This document shows, piece by piece, positions 34,801-47,447 of a stretch of 64,000 bases of DNA; within the stretch, counting starts at the first letter, position 1, and the number at the start of each line of letters is the position of its first letter. The DNA is taken from assembly GCA_030765065.1 (NCBI GenBank), contig CM060975.1:105234094-105298093 (forward strand), written 5' to 3'. The notes under the pieces are model-generated. The model saw only the letters and a list, made by a program, of their open reading frames with translations. It was not told where the DNA came from and did not search any database. The translations under genes and the position numbers were made by a program. Source of the stretch: Deroplatys truncata (taxonomy: Eukaryota > Arthropoda > Insecta > Mantodea > Mantidae).

Positions 34801-35529
34801 TCTTTTACAAAATGTAGGTGGTTTATTACAAGGAACCCCAAAATGCAATATTACTTTAAAGAGTGAGTATAGTAATAAGTTTCGAAAATGCACAAAACAG
34901 GTATCACACTGGGTGCTTCTACCTGCCCCGTCATCATCCAGGCATGCCATACCACCGATTATTTAGCCTGGGTCCACCCCATCCTAACCTACAGGCGAGA
35001 TAAAGCACCCATGTCTGCCATATTCTATCACCGCATATTCTGTCGTAATTACAGAAAATAAATGCAACTCTGTCATTCAGGTGTTAAAATTACAGAACCA
35101 AAATACAACAAAAAGCGTAATTCTGCCATTTATTTCTTATTTATAATAAATCCGTTGTCAAAGAAGATTGATGTTTTAAATCTCCTGAAATCGCAGTTCA
35201 ACAAGCAATAAAAGAAGCCAGAAAAGAAGAACAACGGAGAAGATAGATGACCCAGCATACAGTTCTGGAATGTATTAATTGCAATTCTAAAGCATAAAAA
35301 AAAATCTTTAGTATTTTTAAACGTTAACTCAATTTTCCTCAAAACTGCTTTTTTCTGTCTTTAGGTAGAGTTATCTCACAAAATATGAAAGATACAGAAC
35401 GTGACATTTACACAGCTTTTAAGGAATAGCGCGATAAAAAACCGATAGCTTACCATTACAGGATGGTAGGACTAATCTACGGGTTAGTGGGCACGATACT
35501 GAAGATTTCCATTGTTTTTTAAACTCGTA
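34801..35529. other. Between direct repeats, no gene
   Basis: Contains a less AT-rich piece at 34890-35040 with no recognised motif; otherwise AT-rich. Confidence 0.35.
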
Positions 35530-35805
35530 TATTCGTATTTAGTGTTTTCACAGATGGGCGATAAAGTTGCCTTGAGGGAAAACGGCAGGAAAATTCTGTC
35601 AAAAAACCGATTTCTTTTTAACATTTTTATATCATAGGTTATACGTGTGAGCACATGTTCCAAGGATATTTTGTTTCTTTTTCCACCCTTAGATGCATTA
35701 AGATTTTAAATACTTTAGGAGTGCAACTGTGCCACACCCATTTTTCAACAAGCAGCAGCTCTGTGTTTGTTAATTTGAGTTTAATTTGTTATTTATTTCA
35801 AACAT
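35530..35805 (+). repeat. Direct repeat, copy 2
   Basis: Second copy of the repeat at 34520-34800, about 1 kb away. The pair may be the two ends of one old element or two insertions of an unknown family. Confidence 0.75.
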
Positions 35806-36002
35806 TCAGTTGTTTCTCACGATTGCATGGAAACAGTAGAATTTTAAGGCCAGCATATAGTGTCCAGTTCTTAAACATTTGACTATCGCTGTCTCTTTGT
35901 ATGTATAACGAATGTGTAATATAGCTATTTCTGCAAAAGTTTATTTGAATTAAAACGTAGTACACATAAAAACAAGCTTCAGTAAGCTACATCAGATTTT
36001 TA
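35806..36002 (+). repeat. Old ABC-family C module
   Basis: Relic with catggaaacagtagaatttt (35825), catttgactatcgctgtctc (35875), a ctgcaaaagttta block and the terminal ctacatcagatttttaat (35984). Confidence 0.6.
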
Positions 36003-36855
36003 ATACAGAAACATGATCACTATATAGACAGACTTGATGTGCTATCAGTTTTTAGTTAGATAAGTTAGCTACGTTGTGTAAAAATTTCAAAACTGCGGAT
36101 GTTGTATCTTTCGTACAATGTGTAACTAAAGTTTGCTAAATCTAATCTTATCTACTGTCTTCCCTTAAAGTGGCAACCGCGAAAAAAACATAAATCATGG
36201 ATAAGCCTGGGCCCATAAATTTTAGGAAGCTCGGCTTAGACAAAATGTACCAACCGGACCCACCAAACTACTGACCAAACCAACAAATGAAAATGGAGGC
36301 ATTTATGTGATATATCTGTTGTGCTGCACAAATCATACACATTATTGATGGGAAAGATACTGAGGTTTTCTTTCACTACACCAATGGAGACTGCATTACA
36401 CGTTACTTTCAAAGTATATGGAGAGGGAATTCAGGTAAAAAAACAAAAGCTCGTAAATTATGAGAGCCACCACTGGAAATCCGAAGGACGTCAACTTGGA
36501 GGTGATCCCATGATCCCTTGCTGTGCACTCTCTGCTTGATTTGAGAGGGTTCGGGCAGTCTGTATTAGCGTTCATCAAGACCAGGAAGTACGAGGATCTC
36601 ATACGAGTGCGGTACGTTTTATATGACAAACAGCATGCATTCAGTCCCTTTATGCTTAAGAATAATTCCTTATGCACTGTGCGTTAGTTTACAAAGTGTC
36701 AGCGGTATAGCTGTATTTTATGCGTGTGGTTATGAGAATGTGCAAGATAACTTTTAATAAATATTAGTATTTCTCTGCTTTTGATTAAAGGGTCTTGATT
36801 GCTGTTTTTAAAGAATGTGTTTATAAGTTCTGAAGTATTGAATCTAGCGTTTACC
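36003..36855. other. No recognised gene
   Basis: Mixed sequence. Overlapping frames of 72 (plus) and 93 (minus) codons at 36321-36677 show no recognised motif. Confidence 0.4.
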
Positions 36856-36998
36856 ATTTTTACTTTCTCTACTACGTATAGTACGTAGGGGAAGTATTGC
36901 ATTCCACCCAAAAATTCGATACCGAGATTTCACCGGAAATACATGTTTTGAGACCTCCTGAATACAAAAAAAGCATTTTTGGAAACATGTCCGTGTGT

Positions 36999-37030
<32 letters not shown>

Positions 37031-38362
37031 CTGTGTGTCTGTGAACAGCATAACTCAAAAACTAACATTCGGATAAACACCAAACTTGGTATTTACGTTC
37101 AGTATCTTCCAGAGATGCGACACGAAGATTTTCAAGAAAATCCCCCCACCCCAGACTACCCTTTACATGGAACATTTTTCGAAAATTTTAATTTTCTCAA
37201 AAATGGCTCTAACGATTTTGATGAAAATATCATATGTTTAAGATAATGTCATGAGAAATGAAATGTATATCTCGAAATTTCTGGGAATGTCTCCAAAAGT
37301 ATTCTTCATTATGAACGACTTTTGCATAACTGGTAAACCATAAGAGATAGACAAAATTTTACTACACAAAAAATGTAGATCGCGTTAAAATACACAACTT
37401 ATATCATATACATTTTTTTTTTGTTGAGTGAACCGTTTTCGAGATATTGCTTGTTATTTCCTTAAATTTTCCAATACTTATACTTTTTCTCAAATTCGTT
37501 ATTCATTTTTACTTTCTCTACTACGTATAGTAAGTAGGGGAAGTATTGCATTCCACCCAAAAATTCGATACCGAGATTTCACCGGAAATACATGTTTTGA
37601 GACCTCCTGAATACAAAAAAAGCATTTTTGGAAACATGTCCGTGTGTGTGTCTGTGTGTCTGTGAACAGCATAACTCAGAAACGAACAGTCGTATAAACA
37701 CCAAACTTGGTATTTAGGTTCAGTATCTTCCAGAGATGCGACACGAAGGTTTTCAAGAAAATCCCCCCACCCCAGACTACCCTTTACATGGAAGATTTTT
37801 CTAAAAGTTTAATTTTCTCAAAAATGGCTCTAACGTTTTTGATGAAAATATCATATGTTTAAGATAATGTCATGAGAAATGAAATGTATATCTCGAATTT
37901 TCTGGGAATGTCTCCAAAAGTATTCTTCATTGTGAAAGACTTTTGCATAACTGGTAAACCATAAGAGATAGACAAAATTTTACTACACAAAAAATGTAGA
38001 TCGCGTTAAAATACATAACTTATCTCATATACATTTCTTTTGTTGAGTGAACCGTTTTCGAGATATTGCTTGTTATTTCCTTAAATTTTCCAATGCTTAT
38101 ACTTTTTCTCAAATGCGTTATTCATTTTTTTATGTCCTAGACATGCAAAGAGAATGGAATGCGCCACATAGCAACCAGCGATAAAATATTTGACTATCGC
38201 TTAAAAGCTACCATATTTCCCTTGCATCTACAAGAAAATTACAAATAAGATTGACATCTCGATATCTCGATTAATATGAAGCATATGGAGAATAGGCGTT
38301 TGTAAAAATAGTTTGTACAAGAGTAGAGAAAGTCATGTGAGTGTAACACATCAGATTTTTTT
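36856..38362 (+). repeat. ABC-family cluster (A-B-A-B-C)
   Basis: Forward A 36860-36966, B 36967-37507, A 37509-37615, B 37616-38125, C 38126-38362. The first B lacks its C and passes directly into the next A at attcattttt|actttctc (37508). Ends acacatcagatttttttt. Highly similar to the copies at 16-18 kb and 51-53 kb. Confidence 0.93.
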
Positions 38363-39290
38363 TTAAACTCAAGGATAGGTGCATAACGAAATTTAGATTC
38401 CATTTAATTAAAGTTCCATTTAATTTGAAGCTCTAAATCCTTGATAAAAGATCGAATAGTGAACAATCAAAAGGATTTCACAATTGTTAAAAGTGCCTGT
38501 GCGAACAATTTGTAAGCGATTTAGGTAGAAAACCAGTTGAAACCACATATAACATATTTTGTAGTTCTTAGCGAAGTTGGTCTTTTGGAAGGAGATTTTA
38601 AAATACGTTTGAGTATTACACAAGTTTAATACGGGAACGCATTTCTTTTTTTGCTTCACAGACCAGCTTACATTAGACAGAAATAATACTTTAATGACAC
38701 CCCTGCTTTTGCAACAAATATTTAACACAAATCACGAAAATAAAAAAAGAACATACAACCCGCGATTCTATAAAAGATTGTCAAATTTCAACCATATGGA
38801 TAATATGTGAAACTTTTATTTATATAATTATTTATTTGCTTTTTAAAAGGATAGACGCTTAATTTTATCAGGGAAACAGTATTCTTCCTATATTTAGAAA
38901 ACATTTACCTAAGTTTAATTATTTACCTTACAATTGATAGGGTGGTTGCTGATTTCAAAATTCGTGAATTTTTCATATTTGATTCATAAGCTAGTGGCGA
39001 GAGTATGAGGTACGCGATTATTTTTATTTTGGCAAATTAAAATAATCGATTTCATAACATTTTAAGAATGACAATTTTTTTCAGCATTTCGCTTGCTAAA
39101 ATGACTATAAATGAGGAAAGCTTCACCTTTTTTCAAATAAATTCTGACAATAGAAAAAAAATTCTCTGAACAACCGTAAATATGCTGTCTTAATCGCTTA
39201 GGTATCCTATTAAAGCCTTGCTCAGAAAAGAAGGGGAAAAAAAAGAAATCCAGATTAACAAAACGACGCTGACAAATCTACACTAAGGCG
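38363..39290. other. No recognised gene
   Basis: AT-rich spacer; a 102-codon minus frame at 38420-38728 shows no recognised motif. Confidence 0.4.
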
Positions 39291-42200
39291 TTTTTAGTTT
39301 CCCTACTGCGCATAATTAGGGGAAGTAAGGTATTCCATCCAAAAATTCTATGTCGATATTTCAACGGAAATATATGTCTCTACTACGTATAGTAAATAGG
39401 GGAAGTATTGCATCCCACCCAAAAAATCGATATCGAGATTTCACTGGAAATCATGTTTTGAGGCGCCCTGAATAAAAAAAAATCTGATGTGTTACACTCA
39501 CATAACTTTCTCTACTCTTGTACAAACTATTTTTACAAAATCTTATTCTCCATCTATTTCATATTAATCGAGATAAACATTTGCAGAAACGATCTTTTGA
39601 CATGCAAAGAGAATTACATTTTACACATAGCGAACAGTTATAAAAATATTTGACTATTGCTTAAGGCCTACTATGTTCCCCTTGTTTTGTATTTGCAGGG
39701 GCAATATAAAAATACAGTTAAGCATACACATATCTCTTAATAGCTGGTTGCTATGCGCAGCACCATTCTCTTTGCCACGGATTAATACTCTTTGCATGTC
39801 CAAGACAAAAAAATGAATAACAAATTCCCATTTGAAAAATAAGTATTGAAAAATTTAAGGGAATAACAAGCAATATCTCGAAAATGGTTCACTCAACAAC
39901 AACAAAATGTATATGACATAAATTGTGTATTTTAACGCGATCTACATTTTTTGTGTAGTAAAATTTTGTCTATCTCCTATGGTTTACCAGTTATACAAAA
40001 GTCGTTCACAATGAAGAATACTTTTGGAGACATTACAAGAAAATTCAAGATATACATTTTAGAGCCATTTTTGAGAAAATTAAAATTTTCGAAAAGTGTT
40101 CCATGTAAAGGGTAATCTGGGGTGAGGGGATTTTCTTGAAAACCTTCGTGTGCATCTCTGGAAGATACTGAACCTAAATACCAAGTTTGGTGTTTATCCG
40201 ACTGTTCGTTTCTGAGTTATGCTGTTCACAGAGACACACTCGGACGTGTTTCCAAAAATGCTTTTTCTGGATTCAGGGGGTCTCAAAACATGTATTTCCA
40301 GTGAAATCTCGGTATCGAATTTTTGGGTGGAATACAATACTTCCCCTAGTTACTATACGTAGTAGAGAAAGTAAAAAAGCATTTTTAGAAAAAAGTGCAT
40401 GTGTGCGGATGTGTGTCTGTGAACAACGTAACTCAAAAACGAAAAGTCGGATAACTAACACATATGTTTAAGATACGTCCATGGCAAATGAAATGTATAT
40501 CTTGAATTTTCTGGGTTTTCCCCCCCCAAAAGTCTGTTCATTCTGAATGAATTTTGTGTAATTGGTAAACCGCAAGAGAGAGACAAAATTTTGCTACACA
40601 AAAATGTAGCTCTCGTTGAAACACACAATTTAAGTCATATAATTTTGTTTTCAGTGAACCATTTCCGAGATATTTCTTGTTATTTGTTTATACTTTTTCT
40701 CATATGGGAATTCGACTTATACTTTTTCTCAAATAGGTATTCGTTATTCGTGTTTTTTTTATGTCCTGGAAATGCAAAGAGAATGAAATGCTCCACATAG
40801 CAACCAGCTCTTAAAAGATCTGACTATCACTTAAATCCTACCATATTCCCATTGTACCTACAAGAGCATTTAGCAATGAGATAGTTTCCAAATGTTTATA
40901 TCGATTAACATGAAGTAGATGGAGAATAGGCGTTTGTGAAAATAGTTTGTGCAAGCGTAGGGAAAGCCATGTGAGTGCAACACATCAGAATTTTAGAAAA
41001 AGGTCCGTATGTGTGATTTATGTGCGTGTCTGTGAACAAAATAACTCAAAAACGAAAAGTAGGTTAAAACCAAACTTGATATTTAAAATCAGCATCTTCC
41101 AAGAATGCGACACGAGGATTTTCAAGAAAATTACCCCACCTCAAACTAACCCTTACATGAAAAAGTTTTCGCAAATGTTGATTTCCTCAAAAACGACTTC
41201 AAGATTTTCATTAAGATATCATATGTTTAAGATATTTTCATGACAAATGAAAAGTATATATTGAATGTTCTGGGAATAGCCTCTGAAATTCTCTTCATTC
41301 TGAATGACTTTTGCATAACTTGAACCGTAAGAGATAGACAAAATCTTAATACACAACAAATGTAGATATCGTTAAAGCACACAACTTATATCAAATACAT
41401 TTGTTTTGCCCTCAACCATTTTCCGAGATGTTTCTTGTTATTAGTTTGCACTTTCAAATACTTATACTTTTCATGGGAAGTTCTCTCTCTCTCTCTCTCG
41501 CTCTCTCTCTCTCTCGCTCTCGCTCTCTCTCTCTCTCTCTCTCTCGGCAGAATTTCAAATCCATTACATAGCGACCGCTCTTAAAAGATTTGATTATCGC
41601 TTAAAGCCTATTGTATTACCCTAATCCCGCTGTAGTTACAAGGAAATATGCCGTAAGACAATTTCTGCAAACGTTTATCTCGATTAACATTAAGTAGATA
41701 GAAGAATATGCTTTTGTAAGAATAGTTTTACAAGTAGAGAAGGTCATGTGAGTGCAATCATCCGATTTTTACTTTCTCTACTACGCACAGGAAGCATTGC
41801 ATTCTACCCAAAACTTCCATATGAAGATTTCACCGCAAATACATGTTTTGAGGCCCCCTGAATAAAAAAACATTTTTAATTTCTCTAATACGTATATTAA
41901 GCAGAGGAAGTATTGCATTCCACCCAAAAATTCGATACGGAGATTTCACCGGAAATACATGTTTTGACGCCTGTCGAATCCAAACGTAACATTTTTTAGA
42001 AAAAGGTCCATGTGTGTCTGTGTCTGTGTGTGTGTGTGTGTGTGAACAGTATAACTCAAAAACGAAAAGTCGGATAAATACCAAACTTGGTATTACGGTT
42101 CAGTATCTTTCAAAGATGCGACAAGAAGATTTTCAAGAAAATCCCCCAACCCAGCCTACCCTTTACGTAGAGCATTTTTCGAAAATTTTGATTTTCTCAA

Positions 42201-43435
42201 AAATGGCTTAAACAAATTTGATTAAAATTTCATATGTTTAAGATATTTTCATGACAAATGAAATGTATATCTTGAATTATTTTGGGAATGTCCCCAAAAG
42301 TCCTATTTATTGTGAACTGGTAAACCATAAGAGATAAATAAAATTTTTGCACACAAAAAAATGTAGATCTCGTTAAAACACACAATTTAGTCATATTTTT
42401 TGTCCAGTGAACCATTTTCGAGATATTTCTTGTTATTTGTTTGACTTTTGCAATACTCATACTTTTTCTCAAATGGGAATTCGTTATTCGTTGTTTTATA
42501 TCCTGGACATGCAAATAGAATGGAATGCTCCACATAGCAGATAGCTCTTAAAAGATTTGACTATCGCTTAAAGCCTACCATATTCCCCTTGTACCTACAA
42601 GAAAATTAGCAATAAGATTAACATCTGCATTAACATGAAGTAGACGGAGAATAAGCGTTTGTAAAAATAGTTTGTACAAGAGTAGAGAAAGCCATGTTGG
42701 CGCAACACGTCAGATTTTTATAAAAAGGTCCGTGTGTGTGTGTGTGTGTGTGTGTGCGTGCGTGTGTGTATGTGTGAACAGCGTAACTCAAAAAGGAAAA
42801 GTCGAATAAATACCAAACTTGGTATTTAGGTTCAGTATCTTTCAAAGATGCGACACGAAGATTTCCAGAAAATCCTCCAGTCCAGACTACCCTTTACATG
42901 GAACATTTTTCGAAAATTTTGATTTTCTATAAAAATGGCTCTAGCGATTTTGATTAAAATATCACATGCTTAAGATACTTTCATGGCAAATGAAATGCAT
43001 ATCTTGAATTTTCTGGGAATCTCCCCAAAAGTCGTCTACATTCTGAATGAATTTTGCATAACTGGTAAACCGTGAGAGACAAAATTTTGCTACACAAAAA
43101 AATTAGATCGCGTTATAATGCACAATCTTTGTAATAAATACTTTTTTTCCGAGATATCCCTTGTTATCTCTTTGAATTTTCCAATACTTTTTTTTTAAAT
43201 GTTCAGGACATGCAGAGAGAACAGAATGCTCCACATAGTAACCAGCGCTTAAAAAATTCGACTATCGCTTAAAGCCTACCATATCGCCCTTGCACCTACA
43301 AGAAAATTAGCAATAACATTCTGCAAATGTTTACGTGAATTAATATGAAGTAGTTGGAGAATAAGCGTTTGTAAAAATATTTTTACAAGAGCAGAGAAAC
43401 TCATGTGAGTGCAACACATCAGATTTTTTTATGTT
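39291..43435. repeat. ABC-family modular cluster, 4.1 kb
   Basis: Approximate map (prime = reverse): partial A 39297-39375; A 39376-39478; C' 39480-39595; partial C 39598-39700; C' 39700-39810; B' 39811-40262; A' 40264-40372; B with internal deletion 40378-40755; C 40756-40992; B 40995-41480 (no A); CT repeat 41483-41545; C 41546-41766; A 41767-41872; A 41873-41985; B 41986-42490; C 42491-42716; B 42718-43190; C 43195-43430. Copies here are more diverged than at 36.9 or 51-53 kb, so the cluster is older. The B'-A'-B order repeats the foldback arrangement seen at 51-52 kb. Confidence 0.88.
41483..41545. repeat. (CT)n microsatellite
   Basis: About 60 bases of ct repeats with three cgct interruptions, lying between B-derived and C-derived sequence of the ABC cluster. 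Confidence 0.92.
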
Positions 43436-44152
43436 TGGGTCTGTGTCGTTATTATGAATCAAAACATGTTACGTCACAAATCAGATTTTCATCGAAGTGA
43501 CTGTGAGTACCGCCCTTTGACGTCATTTACTACGTAGAGAAAACCACTCCTACACAAAATGCGAAATAAAAGAAAGTAATAACCAGCAAATGTAAAGAAG
43601 TGGACATTTTAACTAAACCTGAAACCGAATATATTTGTAGGAAGGTTTGCTTTTAGGTTTTAAACTAAATATATAAGCGTTTTAAAGGGAGGATGTAAGT
43701 GGTAGGATCAAAATTTTCGATTTTTTTAATTTGTTATTTTTTCAGCATTCATGATGTTTTCCTCACTCTCCGTAAATTTTAACATGATATTCCAACTCTT
43801 AATGCATTAAAAAAAATACATACCAGTGCGCTGGTACTGCCATGCCTACCTTTTAGTCAAAATGAACACTGTGGTTGCATCATTCTATTTTGGCACAATG
43901 AATCTCTATGGGCAATTCCACTCCAAGATTATTTTCTCTATGTTGTATAGTACACTCTTCTTCCACCAGGAGGCTACACAAGCGCACAATCTAGAGAGCA
44001 CATGTTTCTGTTGAAGTTGGAATTGAAGTGTCAATTTTTCTATAATAATTATTTTTACTGGATTACCTAGTGTATTTCACAATAGTTGTGATAGTCTTTA
44101 CAATGCCAAGAGTGTATAAAAAGATAACATTTTATGGAAACCGTTTTAAAAA

Positions 44153-45030
44153 AAATCTGATGTGTTACACTCACATAACTTTCTCTACTCTTGTACAATC
44201 TAATTTTACAAACGCCTATTCTCCATACGCTTCATGTTAATGGAGATATCGATATGTCAATCTTATTGGTAATTTTCTTGTAGATGCAAGGGGAATATGG
44301 TAGGTTTTAAGCGATAGTCAAATATTTTAACGCTAGTTGCTATGTGGCGCATTCCATTCTCTTTGCATGTCCAGGACATAAAAAAATGAATAACGAATTT
44401 GAGAAAAAGTATAAGTATTGGAAAATTTAAGAAAATAACAAGCAATATCTCGAAAACGGTTCACTCAACAAAAGAAATGTATATGACACAAGTTGTGTAT
44501 TTTAACGCGATCTACATTTTTTGTGTAGTAAACTTTTGTCTATCTCTTATGGTTTTCCAGTTATGCAAAAGTCGTTCACAATGAAGAATACTTTTGGAGA
44601 CATTCCCAGAAAATTCGAGATATACATTTCATTTCTCATGACATTATCTTAAACATATGTTATTTTAATCAAAATCGTTAGAGCCATTTTTGAGAAAATT
44701 AAAATTTTCGAAAAATGTTCCATGTAAAGGGTAGTCTGGGGTGGGGGGATTTTCTTGAAAACCTTCGTGTCGCATCTCTGGAAGATACTGAACCTAAATA
44801 CCAAGTCTGGTGTTTATCCGACTGTTCGTTTTTGAGTTATGGTGTTCACAGACACACACACACACAGACACACACACACACACACAGACACACACACGGA
44901 CATGTTTCCAAAAATGCTTTTTTTGGATTCAGGAGGTCCCAAAACATGTATTTCCGGTGAAATCTCGGTATCGAATTTTTGGGTGGAATGCAATACTTCC
45001 CCTACTTACTATACGTAGTAGAGAAAGTAA
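44153..45030 (-). repeat. Complete reverse ABC unit nested in TTAA element
   Basis: C' 44153-44390, B' 44391-44915, A' 44916-45030, starting aaaaaatctgatgtgttaca and ending tatacgtagtagagaaagt followed by aaaaaaac. It is complete and little diverged. Being inside the 5' part of the TTAA element, it inserted after that element. The boundaries lie in A runs, the same preference as other copies. Confidence 0.93.
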
Positions 45031-46939
45031 AAAAACAGAAACAACCAGTAGCACACAAACTAACACAACATAACCTATCAGCTTCATCTTCTAAAACTGA
45101 TTCTGATCTGCAAGTTTTGCATAAAAGTGTATTCAATGAAGAATTAGCAATGTCAGGGCTAAGACTTATATATCTAGCTTATTACGTAATGCAATGAACA
45201 TATGTGCCTACTCCAATTGCAAAAATGCTCAGGGTGTCAAAATTATGGAAACAAGCAGAATTGGTGTTGCTTCTGAATTCAAGTTTGTGTGCGAGAGCTG
45301 CAGTTTTGAATTTTCATTCTCTTCGTCCAAGAAAGGGCTAAAAGATATTTATGAAAGTAATTTTAGATTAGTATATGGAATGAGGTGCTTGGGAAAGTGT
45401 TAAATTAAATTGAGTTTTATTAGGTGCTCTTTAACTGCTGTGGTCCTTAGCATCCCATTCTATATTGGGCGTGAAAGACCAGTTATTTTGCTCAGAGGTC
45501 TCTTTGTCAGGTTTGAGATTCTTTTATGTGCCGTAAATCGATGACACGGAAACCACTGGCTTTACTTCCCTTCCTAAGGAAGCCATGCTAAGGATTTTTA
45601 CACCCGAAAAAATCCATCGCTCTCCGCAGGTTTTGAACCCGCCACCTCAGGAACTAGAGGCTAGCACTAACCAGTACACCATGGAGGATGACGCTTGGGA
45701 AATGGGAGAGAAGGTGCAAATATCTCTCGTGGAATGATGAACTTGCCTCCACCTATTATAAGATTTGATGCTGTAAACAAATACATTTCCAATATAACAT
45801 GTGCTGCTGCAAAGGAAAGTATGAAAGCTGCAGTAGATGAACTACTAAAAGAAAGAGAAAGAAGAATTAAGTGAAGAGCCCACAGATTTGTGTGTTTCAG
45901 TTGATGGTGCCTGGATAAAGAGAGGCCATACATCCCTGTTTGGGGTAACTTCAATAATAAGTGCTGACAGTGGCAAAATATTGGACATTGCCATGAATGT
46001 GCAGTGAGAAAATCCTTGGCAGATCCAGCAGCAGAGAAGGAATGGGCTGAAAAACAGATCAATTTGTAGCAAAAACTATGATGGTTCAAGTAGTGGCATG
46101 GAATTAACAGCTGTTGTCAACGTGTTTTGTAGATCCCAAACTCAATATGGAGTAAGGTGGGGATGGTTACTCTTCATTCTACAAGCATGTCTTGGATTCA
46201 AACCCTTATGACTATGCAGTTAAAAAACTGAATGTATTGGACACATTCAGAAAAGGGTTGGTAGACTTCGAATGCTAAAGGAGAAAAAGGGTTCTCTCTT
46301 GGAGGATGGAAAAAGTTTATGAGGTAGAGGAAGAGTACAAAGGAAAGACTCTCTGCAGGTTTACTATGAAAAAGCTATAAGAGAAAATAGTTCCAGTGTA
46401 GAGCATATGAGGGAAGCAATTTAGGCCATTTACTTTAACAAACTGTCAACCAACCAGAAACCTATGCACCAGTTGTGCTCCAAAAAAGGATGGTGCAAGT
46501 AAAATATTGACAGCAGCAGCTAGACACACAAGCATTCACTCCCAGAGGCAGTGTAAAATGAAATAAAGCCAACATTCAGAGCTCTGTCACATCCTGAACT
46601 TTTGCAAAAATGTGTGCATGGTAAAATCCAGAATGATAATGAAAGTTTTAACTATTTAGTGTGGATTAAGTACCTTAAAACCACGTTTTGTGGACTAAAA
46701 GTACTGAATGTTGCTATGTATAATGTACTATATTATAACGAAGGAAATAATGGCATAATTAAGGTTTTAAACAAAGCTGAGCTGGAACCCGGAATGTACA
46801 CAATAAAAATATTTAACTACGAAGTGGAGAGCGAAAAGTAGAGTCAAATCTCCTGAAACTGCACCAGGAAGCAAAGCAGAAGAAGAGGGCCAAAAGAAAG
46901 AATCAAGAGGATGATGAGGAATGCAATGGTGGTCACTGA
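45031..46939 (+). pseudogene. Mutator-like-domain (PF20700-like) transposase, copy 1, broken
   Basis: Resembles the insect 'Mutator-like transposase domain' proteins. The N-terminal part has a zinc-finger-like block ICAYSNCKNAQ...FVCESCSFEFSF (45196-45330). NFRLVYGMRCLGK is cut by a SINE at 45397 and resumes as MMNLPPPIIRFDAVNKYISN (45735). Next come VSVDGAWIKRGHTSLFGVTS and ADSGKILDIAM (first catalytic Asp region, about 45900-46005), DPAAEKEWAEKQI, NYDGSSSGMELTAVVNVF (46074-46126), a GDGYSSFYKHV-like acidic block (about 46160) and YEKAIRENSSSVEHMREAI (about 46365). The end is LQKCVHGKIQNDNESFNYLV (46598-46660), a Lys-rich tail and a stop at 46937. Many stops and frameshifts. The family name is from memory of homologues. 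Confidence 0.8.
45387..45702 (-). repeat. LINE-tail SINE, copy 2, with 10-bp target duplication
   Basis: Body 45397-45692, flanked by gcttgggaaa (45387-45396 and 45693-45702). Same family as 23784-24072: the minus-strand tRNA-like head is at the right (tcctccatggtgtactggtt), B box near 45627, and the tail is homologous to the LINE 3' end, finishing with ctcaatttaatttaa. It interrupts the transposase frame between the zinc-finger-like and catalytic parts. Confidence 0.93.
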
Positions 46940-47447
46940 GTGTTGCTAGCTTCTGAAAGTAAGGATTTTTTTGTTCATAAACTTGAATTGCTCATTTCCA
47001 CAACTTATATTTTTCATAATATATGTTACCTTTTTATGAAACTTTCAGCAATAGAGCTATGAAACTTTTATAAAGTCTTTATAACTTAATATTGAAGCTT
47101 ATCCTCTAAAGAAAAGTTAATTTGAGTATCAGAATCAGGTTTATGCCAAAAGTTAAAAAAAAAAAAAAAAGGTTAAATGTAATTAATTTTTATTTTAGTA
47201 ATATTAATCTCTCACATAAAGCTTTAGAGCTCAAAAGTTACCAACAGGTAACAGTAATTCAATACAAAAATTCAGATAAATGGCTTCACAAATTTCAGAG
47301 ATAAAGGAACATAATTTCTAATCATTCTTTTACTTACTACATTTTATAGGTAACATGTGTGCAAAATCTCAAGAACATACCTTTTATAATGAGCTAATGG
47401 CAAGTTTTTAAATGCATTAGTGACTTCTAAATTACATCCCCCCTTAA

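Larger units (their letters stand above)
43686..47443 (+). mobile_element. TTAA-type (Kolobok-like) DNA transposon with nested insertions
   Basis: Ends are agggaggatgtaa (43686) and, in inverse, ttacatcccccc (47432-47443), each flanked by TTAA (43682-43685 and 47444-47447). TTAA duplications are known for Kolobok and piggyBac; the encoded protein is not piggyBac-like, so Kolobok-like is the better guess. Without the nested ABC copy (44153-45030) and SINE (45397-45692) the element would be about 2.6 kb. Part of 43740-44150 is its 5' non-coding region. Confidence 0.7.
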
